From the NCBI RefSeq assembly GCF_020179405.1, contig NZ_JAICBZ010000043.1, positions 1 to 34,676 of the forward strand: a stretch of 34,676 nt of DNA. The letters are read 5' to 3'. Shown in pieces: positions 1-8,949 of this stretch. The notes beneath the pieces were generated by a model. It was not told the DNA's origin. It saw nothing but the letters and a program-made list of their open reading frames with translations, and ran no database searches. Made by a program: the position numbers and the translations under genes. How positions within the stretch are numbered: the stretch's first letter is position 1; each line of letters begins with the position of its first letter. The DNA comes from Xinfangfangia pollutisoli. GTDB taxonomy: Bacteria > Pseudomonadota > Alphaproteobacteria > Rhodobacterales > Rhodobacteraceae.

Positions 1-1
1 C

Positions 2-655
2 GCGGCGGTGCCGGTGCAGGCGCTGCTGGCGCCGCAGGCCGAGGCGCCGGTGATCCGGCTGTCGGCCGGCACCGCCACGGCGCGGTTTCTGGCCGACCGT
101 TTCGCGCGGCTCAGCCGGCCGGGCGACGGGTTCCGGCTGAATTTCGTCACCACCGAGGCGGTCTTGGACATCGCCCATCGCGAGATCGATCTGGGCATCC
201 GCAACCGGCCGGCCGAGGGCGGCAATCTGGCCTCGCGCCCGCTGGGGCAATTGCGGTTCGCGCCCTATCGCAGCTGGGCGGTGCCGCGGCCCGAACTGCT
301 GGACTGGGTGGCGATGGACCCCGCCCAGGCCCGCCATCCGGCCGCGCATTGGGTGCTGCGGCAGGGCGGGCCGGTGCGGGCCTTTGCCGGGCAGGTCGCG
401 ACGCTGCATGATCTGGTCCGGTCCGGCGCGGGCATTGCGGTCATGCCCTGCGTGATCGGCGACAGCGATCCGGCGCTGGTGCGGGCGGGGCCGCTGATCG
501 AGGAGCTGACCGAATGGCAGCATCTGGTCATGCATGCCGATGACCGCCATCTGCCGCCGCAGCGCCGGCTGATCGAGCGGCTGGTGGCGCTGTATCGCGA
601 CAATGCCGAATTGCTGGCCGGCGCGCGGCCGCTGCGCGGTGCGGGCGACGAGTAA
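2..655 (+). CDS. LysR-type transcriptional regulator, C-terminal part (5' cut by window edge)
   Basis: The reading frame is open to the left edge, so only the C-terminal ~217 residues are visible. They match the effector-binding domain of LysR-type regulators: a strand and helix start (VIRLSAGTATARFLADRF), then the DIAHREIDLGIRNRP segment typical of the first half-domain, and a second half with GAGIAVMPCVIGDSD, the usual 'G.Gia.lP' element. The end (LPPQRRLIERLVALYRD) fits the closing helix of this family. The helix-turn-helix lies outside the window. It is followed on the same strand by the yejA-like gene after 133 bases. Whether it controls that operon is unknown; LysR genes often sit divergent from their targets and this one does not. 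Confidence 0.75.
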   Translation, partial: AAVPVQALLAPQAEAPVIRLSAGTATARFLADRFARLSRPGDGFRLNFVTTEAVLDIAHREIDLGIRNRPAEGGNLASRPLGQLRFAPYRSWAVPRPELLDWVAMDPAQARHPAAHWVLRQGGPVRAFAGQVATLHDLVRSGAGIAVMPCVIGDSDPALVRAGPLIEELTEWQHLVMHADDRHLPPQRRLIERLVALYRDNAELLAGARPLRGAGDE

Positions 656-725
656 GGCGTGCCGGCGGGGCGAAGATCGGGCGAATCGGGCCTGCGGGAC
701 ACGTCCCCCTCACGCATTCGCGCCT

Positions 726-753
726 TTCCCATCGACATTGGCCGCACTAGCAT
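726..753 (+). promoter_or_regulatory. possible promoter of yejABEF
   Basis: TTCCCA (726-731) and TAGCAT (748-753) are separated by 16 bases, each matching four of six bases of the sigma-70 consensus. They lie 35 bases ahead of the yejA start. Found by eye only. Confidence 0.2.
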
Positions 754-788
754 TCCAGACTGGCAGAAGGCATTCGGCGGAGGGATTG

Positions 789-2729
789 ATGGCGAAGTCG
801 GCGCGGGCACTGGCCTTGGCGGATCGGAATGGGCGGGGGGCGCAGGGCTGGGCGCAGGGCTGGGCCCTGACCGGCGGGCTTCTGGCGGGGGCGGTGCTGC
901 TGGTGGCGGCCGGCATGGCGCGGGCCGAGGATCAGAAGATCATCACCGCGCATGGGATTTCCACCTTCGGCGATCTGGCGCTGCCTGCGGATTTCACCCA
1001 TCTGCCCTATGTGAACCCCGATGCGCCCAAGGGCGGCGAGATCAGCGAATGGTCTCCGGGCACGTTCGACAGCTTCAACCCCTATGCGATCGCCGGCAAT
1101 GCGGCCGCCCTGTCGTCGATCTTCTACGAATCCATCCTGTCCAGCCCCGCCGATGATGTCAGCGCCGCCTATTGCCTGCTGTGCGAGACGATGGAATACC
1201 CCGAGGATCGCAGCTGGGTGATCTTCAACCTGCGCAAGGACGTGACCTTCTCGGACGGCTCGCCCCTGACGGCGGAAGATGTGCTGTTCAGCCATAACCT
1301 GTTCATGGAAAAGGGCATCCCGGAATATCGCAGCGTCGCGGGGGGGATGTTCGAGAAGGTCGAGGTGCTGGATCCCTACCGGATCAAGTTCACCTTCACC
1401 CCCGGCACCCCCTTCCGCGACATGCCCGCGCAGGCCGGCAGCGGGCCGATCTTCTCGAAGAAGGATTACGAAGAGCATAACCGCGATCTGGAGAAGGCCA
1501 GCCTTCAGCCCTTCCTTGGCTCTGGCCCCTATGTGCTGGACAGCATGCGCCCGGGCCAGCAGGTGGTCTTCGCCCGCAACCCGAATTATTGGGGCGAGAA
1601 GCATCCGCTGAATGTGGGGCAGAACAATTTCGACCGCATCCGGGTGGAGTATTTCGCCGATGACAATGCGGCTTTCGAGGCGTTCAAGGCCGGCGTCTAC
1701 ACATTCCGCACCGAAACACTGCCCAAGCGCTGGGCGCAGGAATTCGATTTCCCGGCGGTGACTTCGGGCGCGGTGGTGAAGGAAACCATTGCCATGGGCA
1801 ATATTGCCGGCGGGGAATCCATCATCTTCAACCTGCGCCGCCCGCAGTTCCAGGACCCGAAGGTGCGCGAGGCGCTGGGGCTGATGTTCAACTTCGAATG
1901 GACCAACAAGTCGATCTTCTACGGGCTGTTCAGCCGGGTGAACTCGATCTGGGAAAACTCGGACATGGCGGCGACCGGCACGCCCACGCCGGAAGAGATC
2001 GCCATCCTGAAACCCCTTGTGGATGAAGGACTTCTGCCGGAAAGCATCCTGACGGACGAGGTGCCGATGGGCTCGGTCTCAAGCCCCGACCGGGCGCTGG
2101 ACCGCCGCAACATGCGGCGCGCTTCGGCGCTTCTGGACGAGGCGGGCTGGGTCGCCGGGGCCGACGGGATCCGCCGCAACGCGGCCGGGCAGCCCTTGCG
2201 CATGGACATGATCCATACAAGGGCCGATCTGCTGCCGGTGATGCTGGCCTATGTCGAAAACCTGAAGGCGATCGGCGTGCAGGCCAGTTTCGAGCTGATC
2301 GACGATGCGCAGCTGCAGGAACGCGCAAGCCCGCCCAGCTTCGATTTCGACGCGCTGCCCACCGTGGTGGTCAATGGCGGGCTGGAGCCGGGGGGCGTGC
2401 TGAAACAGGCCTGGGATTCGGTGGCCAAGGACAATTCCAGCCGCAACCGGATGGGCTATGCCGATCCGGCGGTGGACAAGATCCTCGACATGGTTGAAGG
2501 CGCCTCAAGCCGGGACGAGCTGACCAATGTCATCCGCGCGCTGGACCGGGTGCTGCGGTCGCAATTCGTGGTCGTGCCGCGCTATTTCAAGCGCGACAGC
2601 TGGGTGGCCTATTACAACATGTATGAGCATCCGGAAAACCTGCCCCCCTATGCGGTGGGCGAGCTTGCCTTCTGGTGGTACAACCCCGAAAAGGCCAAGG
2701 CTTTGACGGGCAGCGGCGCGCTGAAATGA
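789..2729 (+). CDS. yejA: ABC transporter substrate-binding protein, YejA-like (SBP family 5)
   Basis: Periplasmic binding protein of a peptide-type ABC importer. I chose the ATG at 789 because GGAGGG lies 4 bases upstream and because it gives a signal peptide: a long charged n-region, a hydrophobic stretch (LLAGAVLLVAAG) and cleavage after GMARA near residue 44. The mature protein has family-5 features: FDSFNPYAIAG near residue 93, GSGPYVL near 245, a FARNPNYWG segment, and a C-terminal region ending AFWWYNPEKAK, typical of YejA proteins. At 646 residues it is a normal length. It is followed after 34 bases by yejB. Known YejA proteins bind peptides (microcin C in E. coli); the substrate here is not readable. 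The signal n-region holds an in-frame duplication (AQGWAQGW). Confidence 0.9.
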   Translation: MAKSARALALADRNGRGAQGWAQGWALTGGLLAGAVLLVAAGMARAEDQKIITAHGISTFGDLALPADFTHLPYVNPDAPKGGEISEWSPGTFDSFNPYAIAGNAAALSSIFYESILSSPADDVSAAYCLLCETMEYPEDRSWVIFNLRKDVTFSDGSPLTAEDVLFSHNLFMEKGIPEYRSVAGGMFEKVEVLDPYRIKFTFTPGTPFRDMPAQAGSGPIFSKKDYEEHNRDLEKASLQPFLGSGPYVLDSMRPGQQVVFARNPNYWGEKHPLNVGQNNFDRIRVEYFADDNAAFEAFKAGVYTFRTETLPKRWAQEFDFPAVTSGAVVKETIAMGNIAGGESIIFNLRRPQFQDPKVREALGLMFNFEWTNKSIFYGLFSRVNSIWENSDMAATGTPTPEEIAILKPLVDEGLLPESILTDEVPMGSVSSPDRALDRRNMRRASALLDEAGWVAGADGIRRNAAGQPLRMDMIHTRADLLPVMLAYVENLKAIGVQASFELIDDAQLQERASPPSFDFDALPTVVVNGGLEPGGVLKQAWDSVAKDNSSRNRMGYADPAVDKILDMVEGASSRDELTNVIRALDRVLRSQFVVVPRYFKRDSWVAYYNMYEHPENLPPYAVGELAFWWYNPEKAKALTGSGALK

Positions 2730-2763
2730 TGGCGTTGTGACGTAACGGGGGGCAGACCGAACC

Positions 2764-3903
2764 TTGGGCGCCTATATTCTTCGACGGCTTCTGCTGGTGA
2801 TCCCGACGCTGATCGGGATCATGGTCATCAACTTCGCCCTGACCCAATTCGTGCCCGGCGGGCCGATCGACCAGGTGCGCGCCCGGTTCGAAGGCGGCGG
2901 CGATGCGCTGGACGCGGTGGGTGGCACCTCGGGCGGCGGGGTGCAGGAGGAAGGCTATAACGGCGCGCGCGGCCTGCCGCCCGAGTTTCTGGCCAAGCTG
3001 AAGGTCCAGTTCGGCTTTTCCCGCATCGTCTGCGCCGAGGGCTTCATGGGCACGCCCAGCCTGCGCGCGCCGGAATGCCATGAAGAACCGATCCCGGCGC
3101 TGGAGCGGTTCTTCATCATGATGGGCAAATTCCTGGTCTTCGATTTCGGCGACAGCTATTTCCAGGGCAAAAGCGTGGTGGCGCTGATCCTGGACAAGAT
3201 GCCGGTCTCGATCACGCTGGGCCTGTGGTCGACGCTGATCGCCTATCTGGTCTCGATTCCGCTGGGCATCCGCAAGGCCATGCATGACGGCTCGCGCTTC
3301 GACACCTGGACCTCGGGCATCATCATCGCGGCCTATGCGATCCCGTCCTTTCTGTTCGCGATCCTCTTGATGGTGGTCTTTGCCGGCGGCAGCTATTTCC
3401 AATGGTTCCCGCTGCGGGGCCTGACCTCGCCCAATTGGGACAGCCTCAGCCCCCTGGGCAAGGTGCTGGATTACCTGTGGCATATCGTGCTGCCGGTCAC
3501 GGCCCAGCTGATTTCCAGCTTTGCCACGCTGACGCTGCTGACCAAGAACAGCTTTCTGGACGAGATCCGCAAGCAATATGTCATGACCGCGCGCGCCAAG
3601 GGGCTGACCGAAAACCGGGTTCTCTACGGCCATGTGTTCCGCAATGCGATGCTTCTGGTGATCTCGGGCTTTCCGGCGCTGTTTCTGGCGGTGTTCTTCG
3701 GCTCGTCGCTGCTGATCGAGGTGATCTTCTCGCTGGACGGGTTGGGGCAGCTTTCCTACCGGGCGCTGCTGGACCGCGACTATCCGATCATCTTCGGCAC
3801 GCTTTACGCCTTCGGCCTGATCGGGCTGGTGATGGGGATCCTGTCGGATCTGATGTATGTGCTGGTCGATCCGCGCATTGATTTTGAAAAACGGGCCGGC
3901 TGA
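2764..3903 (+). CDS. yejB: ABC transporter permease, YejB-like
   Basis: Inner-membrane permease of the YejABEF importer. The start is a TTG at 2764; from it the protein begins [18 protein letters not shown], the standard N-terminal membrane helix of DppB/YejB permeases, so a later start is unlikely. A periplasmic loop of about 100 residues follows the first helix and contains the YejB-type segment near FGFSRIVC and [10 protein letters not shown]. The cytoplasmic EAA loop that contacts the ATPase lies near residues 265-295 ([22 protein letters not shown]). The stop overlaps the yejE start by one base (TGATG), which implies translational coupling. 379 residues, slightly longer than the E. coli protein. 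Confidence 0.93.
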   Translation: MGAYILRRLLLVIPTLIGIMVINFALTQFVPGGPIDQVRARFEGGGDALDAVGGTSGGGVQEEGYNGARGLPPEFLAKLKVQFGFSRIVCAEGFMGTPSLRAPECHEEPIPALERFFIMMGKFLVFDFGDSYFQGKSVVALILDKMPVSITLGLWSTLIAYLVSIPLGIRKAMHDGSRFDTWTSGIIIAAYAIPSFLFAILLMVVFAGGSYFQWFPLRGLTSPNWDSLSPLGKVLDYLWHIVLPVTAQLISSFATLTLLTKNSFLDEIRKQYVMTARAKGLTENRVLYGHVFRNAMLLVISGFPALFLAVFFGSSLLIEVIFSLDGLGQLSYRALLDRDYPIIFGTLYAFGLIGLVMGILSDLMYVLVDPRIDFEKRAG

Positions 3904-5012
3904 TGGCGCTTTCTCCGCTGAACCAGCGCCGCTGGCGCAATTTCAAGGCCAATCGCCGCGCCACCTGGTCGCTGGTGATCTTCTGCATCCTTTACGGCCT
4001 GTCGCTGGGGGCCGAGTTGCTGGCCAATGACAAGCCGCTGCTGGTGAAATATCAGGGCGGCTATTACACGCCCTTCCTGCAGTTCTATTCCGAACAGACC
4101 TTCGGCGGCGACCTGCGGACCGAGGCGAATTATACCACGCCCGAGGTGCAATGCCTGATCGTGGCCGGCGGGTCGGAAAGCTGCTGGGACGATCCCGAGG
4201 CGATCCTGACCGAGGCGGAAAGCAAGGGCACCGCCCTGGGCGAACCCGTGCAGCCGGGCTGGATGGTCTGGGCGCCGATCCCCTACAGCTACAACACCAT
4301 CGTCAACACCGGCGGCGTGGCGCCGGGGCCGATCACCGCGCAGAACTGGCTGGGCACCGACGACACCTCGCGCGATGTGCTGGCGCGGGTGATCTACGGC
4401 TTCCGTCTGTCGGTCAGCTTCGCGCTGGTGGTGACGGTGCTGACCTCGATCATCGGCATCGCCGCGGGGGCGGTGCAGGGCTATTTCGGCGGCATGGTAG
4501 ATCTGGTGATGCAGCGCGTGATCGAGATCTGGGGATCGACCCCGCAGCTTTACGTGATCATCATCCTGACCGCGATCCTGTCGAAATCGGTCTGGCTGCT
4601 GATCGTCTTGATGGTGGCCTTCGGCTGGACCGGGCTTGTGGGCGTGGTCAGGGCCGAATTCCTGCGGGCGCGCAATTTCGAATATGTCCGCGCGGCCCGG
4701 GCGCTGGGCGTGTCGGACTGGCAGATCATGTTCCGCCACATGCTGCCCAATGCCATGGTGGCGACGCTGACCTTTCTGCCCTTCATCGTGACGGGCGTGA
4801 TCGGATCGCTGGCGGCGCTGGACTATCTGGGCTTCGGCCTGCCCGCCGACGCGCCATCCTTGGGGCAATTGTCGCGCCAGGCGCAGGGCAATCTGCAATC
4901 GCCGCATCTGGCCTTCACCGCCTTTTTCACCTTTGCGATCATGCTGACGCTGCTGATCTTCATCTTCGAAGGCGTCCGCGATGCCTTTGACCCGCGGAAG
5001 ACCTTTCGATGA
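3903..5012 (+). CDS. yejE: ABC transporter permease, YejE-like
   Basis: Second inner-membrane permease of the importer. It begins with NQRRWRNFKANRRATWSL, the basic N-terminal stretch seen in YejE/DppC proteins, followed by one membrane helix and a large extracytoplasmic insert up to about residue 145. The core starts at LGTDDTSRDVLARVIYG (about 150-166), and the EAA loop lies near 251-284 (FEYVRAARALGVSDWQIMFR). It ends with EGVRDAFDPRKTF, the standard tail of this family. It overlaps both neighbours: one base with yejB and four bases (ATGA) with yejF. Length 369 residues. Confidence 0.93.
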   Translation: MALSPLNQRRWRNFKANRRATWSLVIFCILYGLSLGAELLANDKPLLVKYQGGYYTPFLQFYSEQTFGGDLRTEANYTTPEVQCLIVAGGSESCWDDPEAILTEAESKGTALGEPVQPGWMVWAPIPYSYNTIVNTGGVAPGPITAQNWLGTDDTSRDVLARVIYGFRLSVSFALVVTVLTSIIGIAAGAVQGYFGGMVDLVMQRVIEIWGSTPQLYVIIILTAILSKSVWLLIVLMVAFGWTGLVGVVRAEFLRARNFEYVRAARALGVSDWQIMFRHMLPNAMVATLTFLPFIVTGVIGSLAALDYLGFGLPADAPSLGQLSRQAQGNLQSPHLAFTAFFTFAIMLTLLIFIFEGVRDAFDPRKTFR

Positions 5013-6724
5013 GCCTGCTTGACGTCCGCGACCTGCGGATTTCCTTCACCCAGGACGGCCGCGTGATCCAGGCGGTGAAGGGCGTGTCCTTCACCCTGGA
5101 AAAGGGCGAGACGCTGGCTCTGGTGGGCGAAAGCGGTTCTGGCAAATCGGTGACGGCGCTGGCGACGGTGCGGCTTCTGGCCGACAATGCGCAGGTCTCG
5201 GGCCAGGTGATGTGGCAGGGCCAGGATCTGGCCCAGGCCAGCGAAAAGGCGCTGCGCGGGGTGCGCGGCAACGAGATCAGCTTCATCTTCCAAGAGCCGA
5301 TGACCTCGCTGAACCCGTTGCATGTCATCGGCAAGCAGATCGCCGAGACCTTGGAACTGCATCAGGGCCTGACCGGGGCGGCCGCGGCGGCGCGGGCGCT
5401 GGAACTGCTGGAGAAGGTCGGCATCCGCGATGCGGCCAGCCGGCTGAGCGCCTATCCGCATGAATTGTCGGGCGGACAGCGCCAGCGGGTGATGATCGCC
5501 ATGGCGCTGGCGAACAAGCCGAAGCTTTTGATCGCCGATGAACCCACCACCGCGCTGGACGTGACGATCCAGGCGCAGATCCTGGATCTGCTGGCCGAGT
5601 TGAAGCGCAGCGAAGGGCTGAGCCTGCTGTTCATCACCCATGATCTGAACATCGTGCGCCGCATCGCCGACCGGGTCTGCGTGATGCAGGGCGGCGAGAT
5701 CGTGGAAACCGGCCCGGCGGCGCAGGTCTTTGCCGCACCCCAGCACCCCTATACGCGCAAGCTTCTGGCGGCCGAGGCGGTGGGCCGTCCGGGCCCGGTT
5801 GCGGCGGATGCGCCCGAAGTGGTCAGCGCCCGGGATCTGCGGGTCTGGTTTCCGATCACCAAGGGCCTGCTGAAACGGACCGTGGGCCATGTGAAGGCGG
5901 TGAATGCGGCGACCCTGTCGGTGCGCGCGGGCGAGACGCTGGGCGTCGTGGGCGAAAGCGGCTCGGGCAAGACCACGCTCGCGCTGGCCCTGATGCGGCT
6001 GATCCCCTCGCAGGGGCGGATCCTGTTCTTCGGGCGCGACATCACCCGGCTGGATCAGGCGCCGCAGGGCATGGGCGGCCTGGCCGAGGCCGATACAGCC
6101 GGCGATGTCGCCGTGGCCGGGCTGGAGGCGCTGTTGCGCGCCCGCGGCCGCAAGGCGATGCGGGCCCTGCGGCGGCATATGCAGATCGTCTTCCAGGACC
6201 CTTACGGCAGCCTGTCGCCGCGGATGACAGCCGAACAGATCATTGCCGAAGGCCTGGGCGTGCATGGGGTGGAACCCGGCCGCGACCGGCGGCAGATGGT
6301 GGCCGAGATCATGGCCGAGGTAGGGCTGGACCCCGCCATGATGGGCCGCTATCCGCACGAATTCTCGGGCGGGCAGCGCCAGCGCATCGCCATTGCCCGC
6401 GCGATGATCCTGCGCCCGAAACTCGTGGTGCTGGACGAGCCGACCTCGGCGCTGGACATGACGGTCCAGGTGCAGATCGTCGATCTTCTGCGCGGGCTGC
6501 AGGCGAAATGGGGCCTGGCCTATATCTTCATCAGCCACGATCTGCGCGTGGTGCGGGCGATGTCGCATAAGGTGATGGTGATGAAGGCCGGCGATGTGAT
6601 CGAGGCGGGCGAGACCGAGGCGATCTTCGCCGCGCCGCAGACCGACTATACCCGCGCGCTGATGGCGGCCGCCTTCGGCAAGGCGCAGGTCGCGCCCGAG
6701 CCGGCAGTGACCGCGCCGGCATGA
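5009..6724 (+). CDS. yejF: ABC transporter ATP-binding protein with two ATPase domains, YejF-like
   Basis: Cytoplasmic double ATPase that drives the YejABEF importer. Domain 1 has Walker A GESGSGKS (about residue 40), signature LSGGQRQR (about 153) and Walker B LLIADEPT (about 173). Domain 2 has GESGSGKT (about 314), FSGGQRQR (about 452) and LVVLDEPT (about 472). Each domain ends with the oligopeptide-transporter tail ([23 protein letters not shown]). An odd feature is an insert of roughly 30 residues at about 348-380 between Walker A and the Q-loop of domain 2; I would expect a much shorter link to [14 protein letters not shown]. The stop overlaps the next gene by 4 bases. 571 residues. Confidence 0.93.
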   Translation: MSLLDVRDLRISFTQDGRVIQAVKGVSFTLEKGETLALVGESGSGKSVTALATVRLLADNAQVSGQVMWQGQDLAQASEKALRGVRGNEISFIFQEPMTSLNPLHVIGKQIAETLELHQGLTGAAAAARALELLEKVGIRDAASRLSAYPHELSGGQRQRVMIAMALANKPKLLIADEPTTALDVTIQAQILDLLAELKRSEGLSLLFITHDLNIVRRIADRVCVMQGGEIVETGPAAQVFAAPQHPYTRKLLAAEAVGRPGPVAADAPEVVSARDLRVWFPITKGLLKRTVGHVKAVNAATLSVRAGETLGVVGESGSGKTTLALALMRLIPSQGRILFFGRDITRLDQAPQGMGGLAEADTAGDVAVAGLEALLRARGRKAMRALRRHMQIVFQDPYGSLSPRMTAEQIIAEGLGVHGVEPGRDRRQMVAEIMAEVGLDPAMMGRYPHEFSGGQRQRIAIARAMILRPKLVVLDEPTSALDMTVQVQIVDLLRGLQAKWGLAYIFISHDLRVVRAMSHKVMVMKAGDVIEAGETEAIFAAPQTDYTRALMAAAFGKAQVAPEPAVTAPA

Positions 6725-7950
6725 AGATCCTGTTCGTCCATCAGAACTTCCCCGGCCAGTTCCTGCATCTGGCGCCCGAACTGATCCGCCGTGGCCATGA
6801 TTGCCGGGCCCTGACCGATGCGGGCAATCCGCGCACCACCCCGGTGCCGACCTGGCGCTACAAGCATGCGGCCGATCCGGCCGATCCGGCGGCCACGCGG
6901 CTGGGGCGCAATTACACCACCATGTCGGATCGCGGCGTGACCGTGGCCCGCGCCTGCCAGCAGCTGCGCGAGCGCGAGGGCTATGTGCCCGACGTGATCT
7001 TCGGCCATTCCGGCTGGGGCGAGACGCTGTTTTTGAAAGAGGTCTGGCCCGAGGCGAAACTGCTGGTCTATGCCGAATTCTACTACAAGGGCCGCGGTGC
7101 CGATGTGGGCTTCGACCCGGAATTCAACCCGCCCAGCTTCGATCAGGTGATGATCGCGCAAGGCCGCACCGCGCATCTGGGCCAGGCCTTGGCCCATGCC
7201 GATCGCGGTCTGTCGCCGACCTTCTGGCAGGCCTCGACCTATCCGCCGCCCTTGCGGGCGATGATCGACGTGATCTTCGACGGGGTGGATACCGAGATCC
7301 TGCGCCCCGATCCCCTGGCCGAGCTGACCCTGCCGGGCGGGCAGGTGCTGCGCGCGGGCGACGAGGTTCTGACCTTCGTCAACCGCAATCTGGAACCCTA
7401 TCGCGGCTATCACATCTTCCTGCGCGCGCTGCCGCAGGTTCTGGCGGCGCGGCCCGGGGCGCAGGTGGTGATCGTCGGCGGCGACGAGGTCAGCTATGGC
7501 GCGGCGCCGAAGGATGCCAAGGGCTGGAAAGAGATTTTCCTGAACGAGGTCCGCGACCGGCTGGACCCGTCGCGGGTGCATTTCCTGGGCAAGGTGCCCT
7601 ATGCCGATTTCGTGCGGCTGATGCAGATCTCGCGCGTGCATGCCTATCTGACCTATCCGTTCGTCCTGTCCTGGTCGATGGTCGAGGCGATGGCGGCGGG
7701 ATGCCTGGTCGTCGGCTCGAAAACCGCGCCGGTGGAAGAGCTGATCCGCGACGGGCAGAACGGGCTGCTGGTCGATTTCTTCGATGTGGCGCGCTGGTCC
7801 CAGGTGCTGACCGACTGCCTGGCCGATCCCGACCGGCACGAGGCGATGCGCGCCAATGCCCGCCAGACGGTGCAGGCGCGCTATGATCTGAAATCGGTCT
7901 GCCTGCCCAGGCTGGTGGCGCTGGTCGAAAGCCTGGGCCCGGCGGGTTAG
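6721..7950 (+). CDS. glycosyltransferase, GT4 family
   Basis: Predicted GT-B fold retaining glycosyltransferase, cytoplasmic or membrane-peripheral. The N-terminal half starts with [14 protein letters not shown], the donor-independent Rossmann half. The C-terminal half has FVNRNLEPYRGYHIF, VVIVGGDEVSYG, VHFLGKVPY and the E-x7-E type element in VEAMAAGCLVVGSKTAPVEE (about residues 320-340). The ATG overlaps the yejF stop (ATGA), so it is very likely translated from the yej mRNA. Sugar donor and acceptor cannot be read. The link to a peptide importer is unexplained: it may modify an envelope component, or may simply share the promoter. 409 residues, full length. Confidence 0.85.
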   Translation: MKILFVHQNFPGQFLHLAPELIRRGHDCRALTDAGNPRTTPVPTWRYKHAADPADPAATRLGRNYTTMSDRGVTVARACQQLREREGYVPDVIFGHSGWGETLFLKEVWPEAKLLVYAEFYYKGRGADVGFDPEFNPPSFDQVMIAQGRTAHLGQALAHADRGLSPTFWQASTYPPPLRAMIDVIFDGVDTEILRPDPLAELTLPGGQVLRAGDEVLTFVNRNLEPYRGYHIFLRALPQVLAARPGAQVVIVGGDEVSYGAAPKDAKGWKEIFLNEVRDRLDPSRVHFLGKVPYADFVRLMQISRVHAYLTYPFVLSWSMVEAMAAGCLVVGSKTAPVEELIRDGQNGLLVDFFDVARWSQVLTDCLADPDRHEAMRANARQTVQARYDLKSVCLPRLVALVESLGPAG

Positions 7951-7978
7951 GCCGCGGCCGGGCGGCTTGCCCCGCGGC
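7951..7978 (+). terminator. hairpin directly after the yej/glycosyltransferase operon
   Basis: GCCGCGG (7951-7957) pairs with CCGCGGC (7972-7978), beginning at the base after the stop codon. There is no T-run, so if it ends transcription it is not a classical intrinsic terminator. Confidence 0.4.
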
Positions 7979-8133
7979 AGGGGGCGTGGCACAGTGGCGG
8001 CAGGCTTGGCCCGCGCCTCCCCCCTCCGACCGGGAAGCACGATCTTGCAGGGCGTCTTCGCGATCACATGCCTGCCCCGGCGGGGCTGCCGCAGAACGGA
8101 GGGAATGCGCCGGCCACCGCCCGAGTGAGGGAC

Positions 8134-8883
8134 ATGGCAGATTTCCTGAACCTATCCGCGCCGATACCCCGGCTGAAATTCCGCGCGCGCCGGCTGGCCC
8201 GGGCCGAGGGCATTGCGCTGCATCAGGCGCTTGACCGCATCGCCCGCGCCGAGGGCTTTGCCAGCTGGAGCCTGCTTGCCGCCCGCGCGGCAAGGGCCGA
8301 ACGATCCGCGCCAGGGGCCGCGCTTTCGCCCGCACAGCTTCTGGCGCAGATGCAGCCCGGAGAACTGGTTCTGCTGGCGGCAAGGCCGGGGCAGGGCAAG
8401 ACCCGGCTGGGCCTCGCTTTGCTGGCCGAAGCCCTGCGCGCCGGGCGGCCGGGCGCCTTCTTCACCCTGGAATATGCCGAGCCCGCGGCCTGGGACCGGC
8501 TGCGCGCCTTTGGCCTAAGCGTCGAAGACCGCGAGGCGGGCCGGCTGATCCTTGAGACATCCGAAGACATCGCCGCCGGCTGGATCGCCGCGCGGCTGGC
8601 CGGCATTGCACCGGGCGCGCTGGTGCTGGTCGATTACCTGCAACTCTTGGACCAGCGCCGCGACAAGCCGCCTTTGGCCGAGCAACTGGCAGTGCTGGCG
8701 GGTTTTGCCCGGCAAAGCGGCGCCGTGGTGGCGCTGATTTCGCAGGTCGACCGCGTCTATGATCCGGCGCGGCAAAGCCTGCCCGGCCCCGCCGATCTGC
8801 GCCTGCCCAATCCGGTGGACCTGTCGCTGGTCAGCCGGTTCTGCTTTCTGCAGGGCGGCGCCTGCGCGCTGGTTGCGGCCTGA
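8134..8883 (+). CDS. DnaB-like RecA-fold ATPase with N-terminal helical domain
   Basis: 249-residue protein. Residues about 10-45 (LKFRARRLARAEG, HQALDRIARAEGFASW) resemble the short helical motif seen in 'glyoxalase superfamily' (Glyoxalase_8-like) proteins. The rest resembles the RecA core of replicative helicase DnaB: Walker A ARPGQGKT (about 85-92), FTLEYAE, Walker B LVLVDYLQLLD (about 160-170; DnaB has DYLQL), sensor ALISQVDR, and PADLRLPNPVDLSLVSR in the place of DnaB's SDLR-type segment. It lacks DnaB's N-terminal domain and linker, so a full hexameric replicative helicase is unlikely. The ATG at 8134 is preferred to an earlier in-frame start at 8068 because similarity begins there, although the ribosome-binding site (GAGGG, 2 bases away) is poor. 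It converges with ftsK. Confidence 0.75.
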   Translation: MADFLNLSAPIPRLKFRARRLARAEGIALHQALDRIARAEGFASWSLLAARAARAERSAPGAALSPAQLLAQMQPGELVLLAARPGQGKTRLGLALLAEALRAGRPGAFFTLEYAEPAAWDRLRAFGLSVEDREAGRLILETSEDIAAGWIAARLAGIAPGALVLVDYLQLLDQRRDKPPLAEQLAVLAGFARQSGAVVALISQVDRVYDPARQSLPGPADLRLPNPVDLSLVSRFCFLQGGACALVAA

Positions 8884-8897
8884 AACAGGCTGGAATG

Positions 8898-8924
8898 AAA
8901 AAGGGCGGGCCCGGCGGCCCGCCC
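8898..8924 (-). terminator. intrinsic terminator of ftsK (minus strand)
   Basis: A perfect 9-bp stem (8903-8911 with 8916-8924, loop CGGC) is followed on the minus strand by five T residues (A-run at 8898-8902). It lies 26 bases past the ftsK stop and between two convergent genes, so it can also block plus-strand transcription from the DnaB-like gene. Confidence 0.8.
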
Positions 8925-8949
8925 CATTCCGAATGCCCCTGACCCGGGC

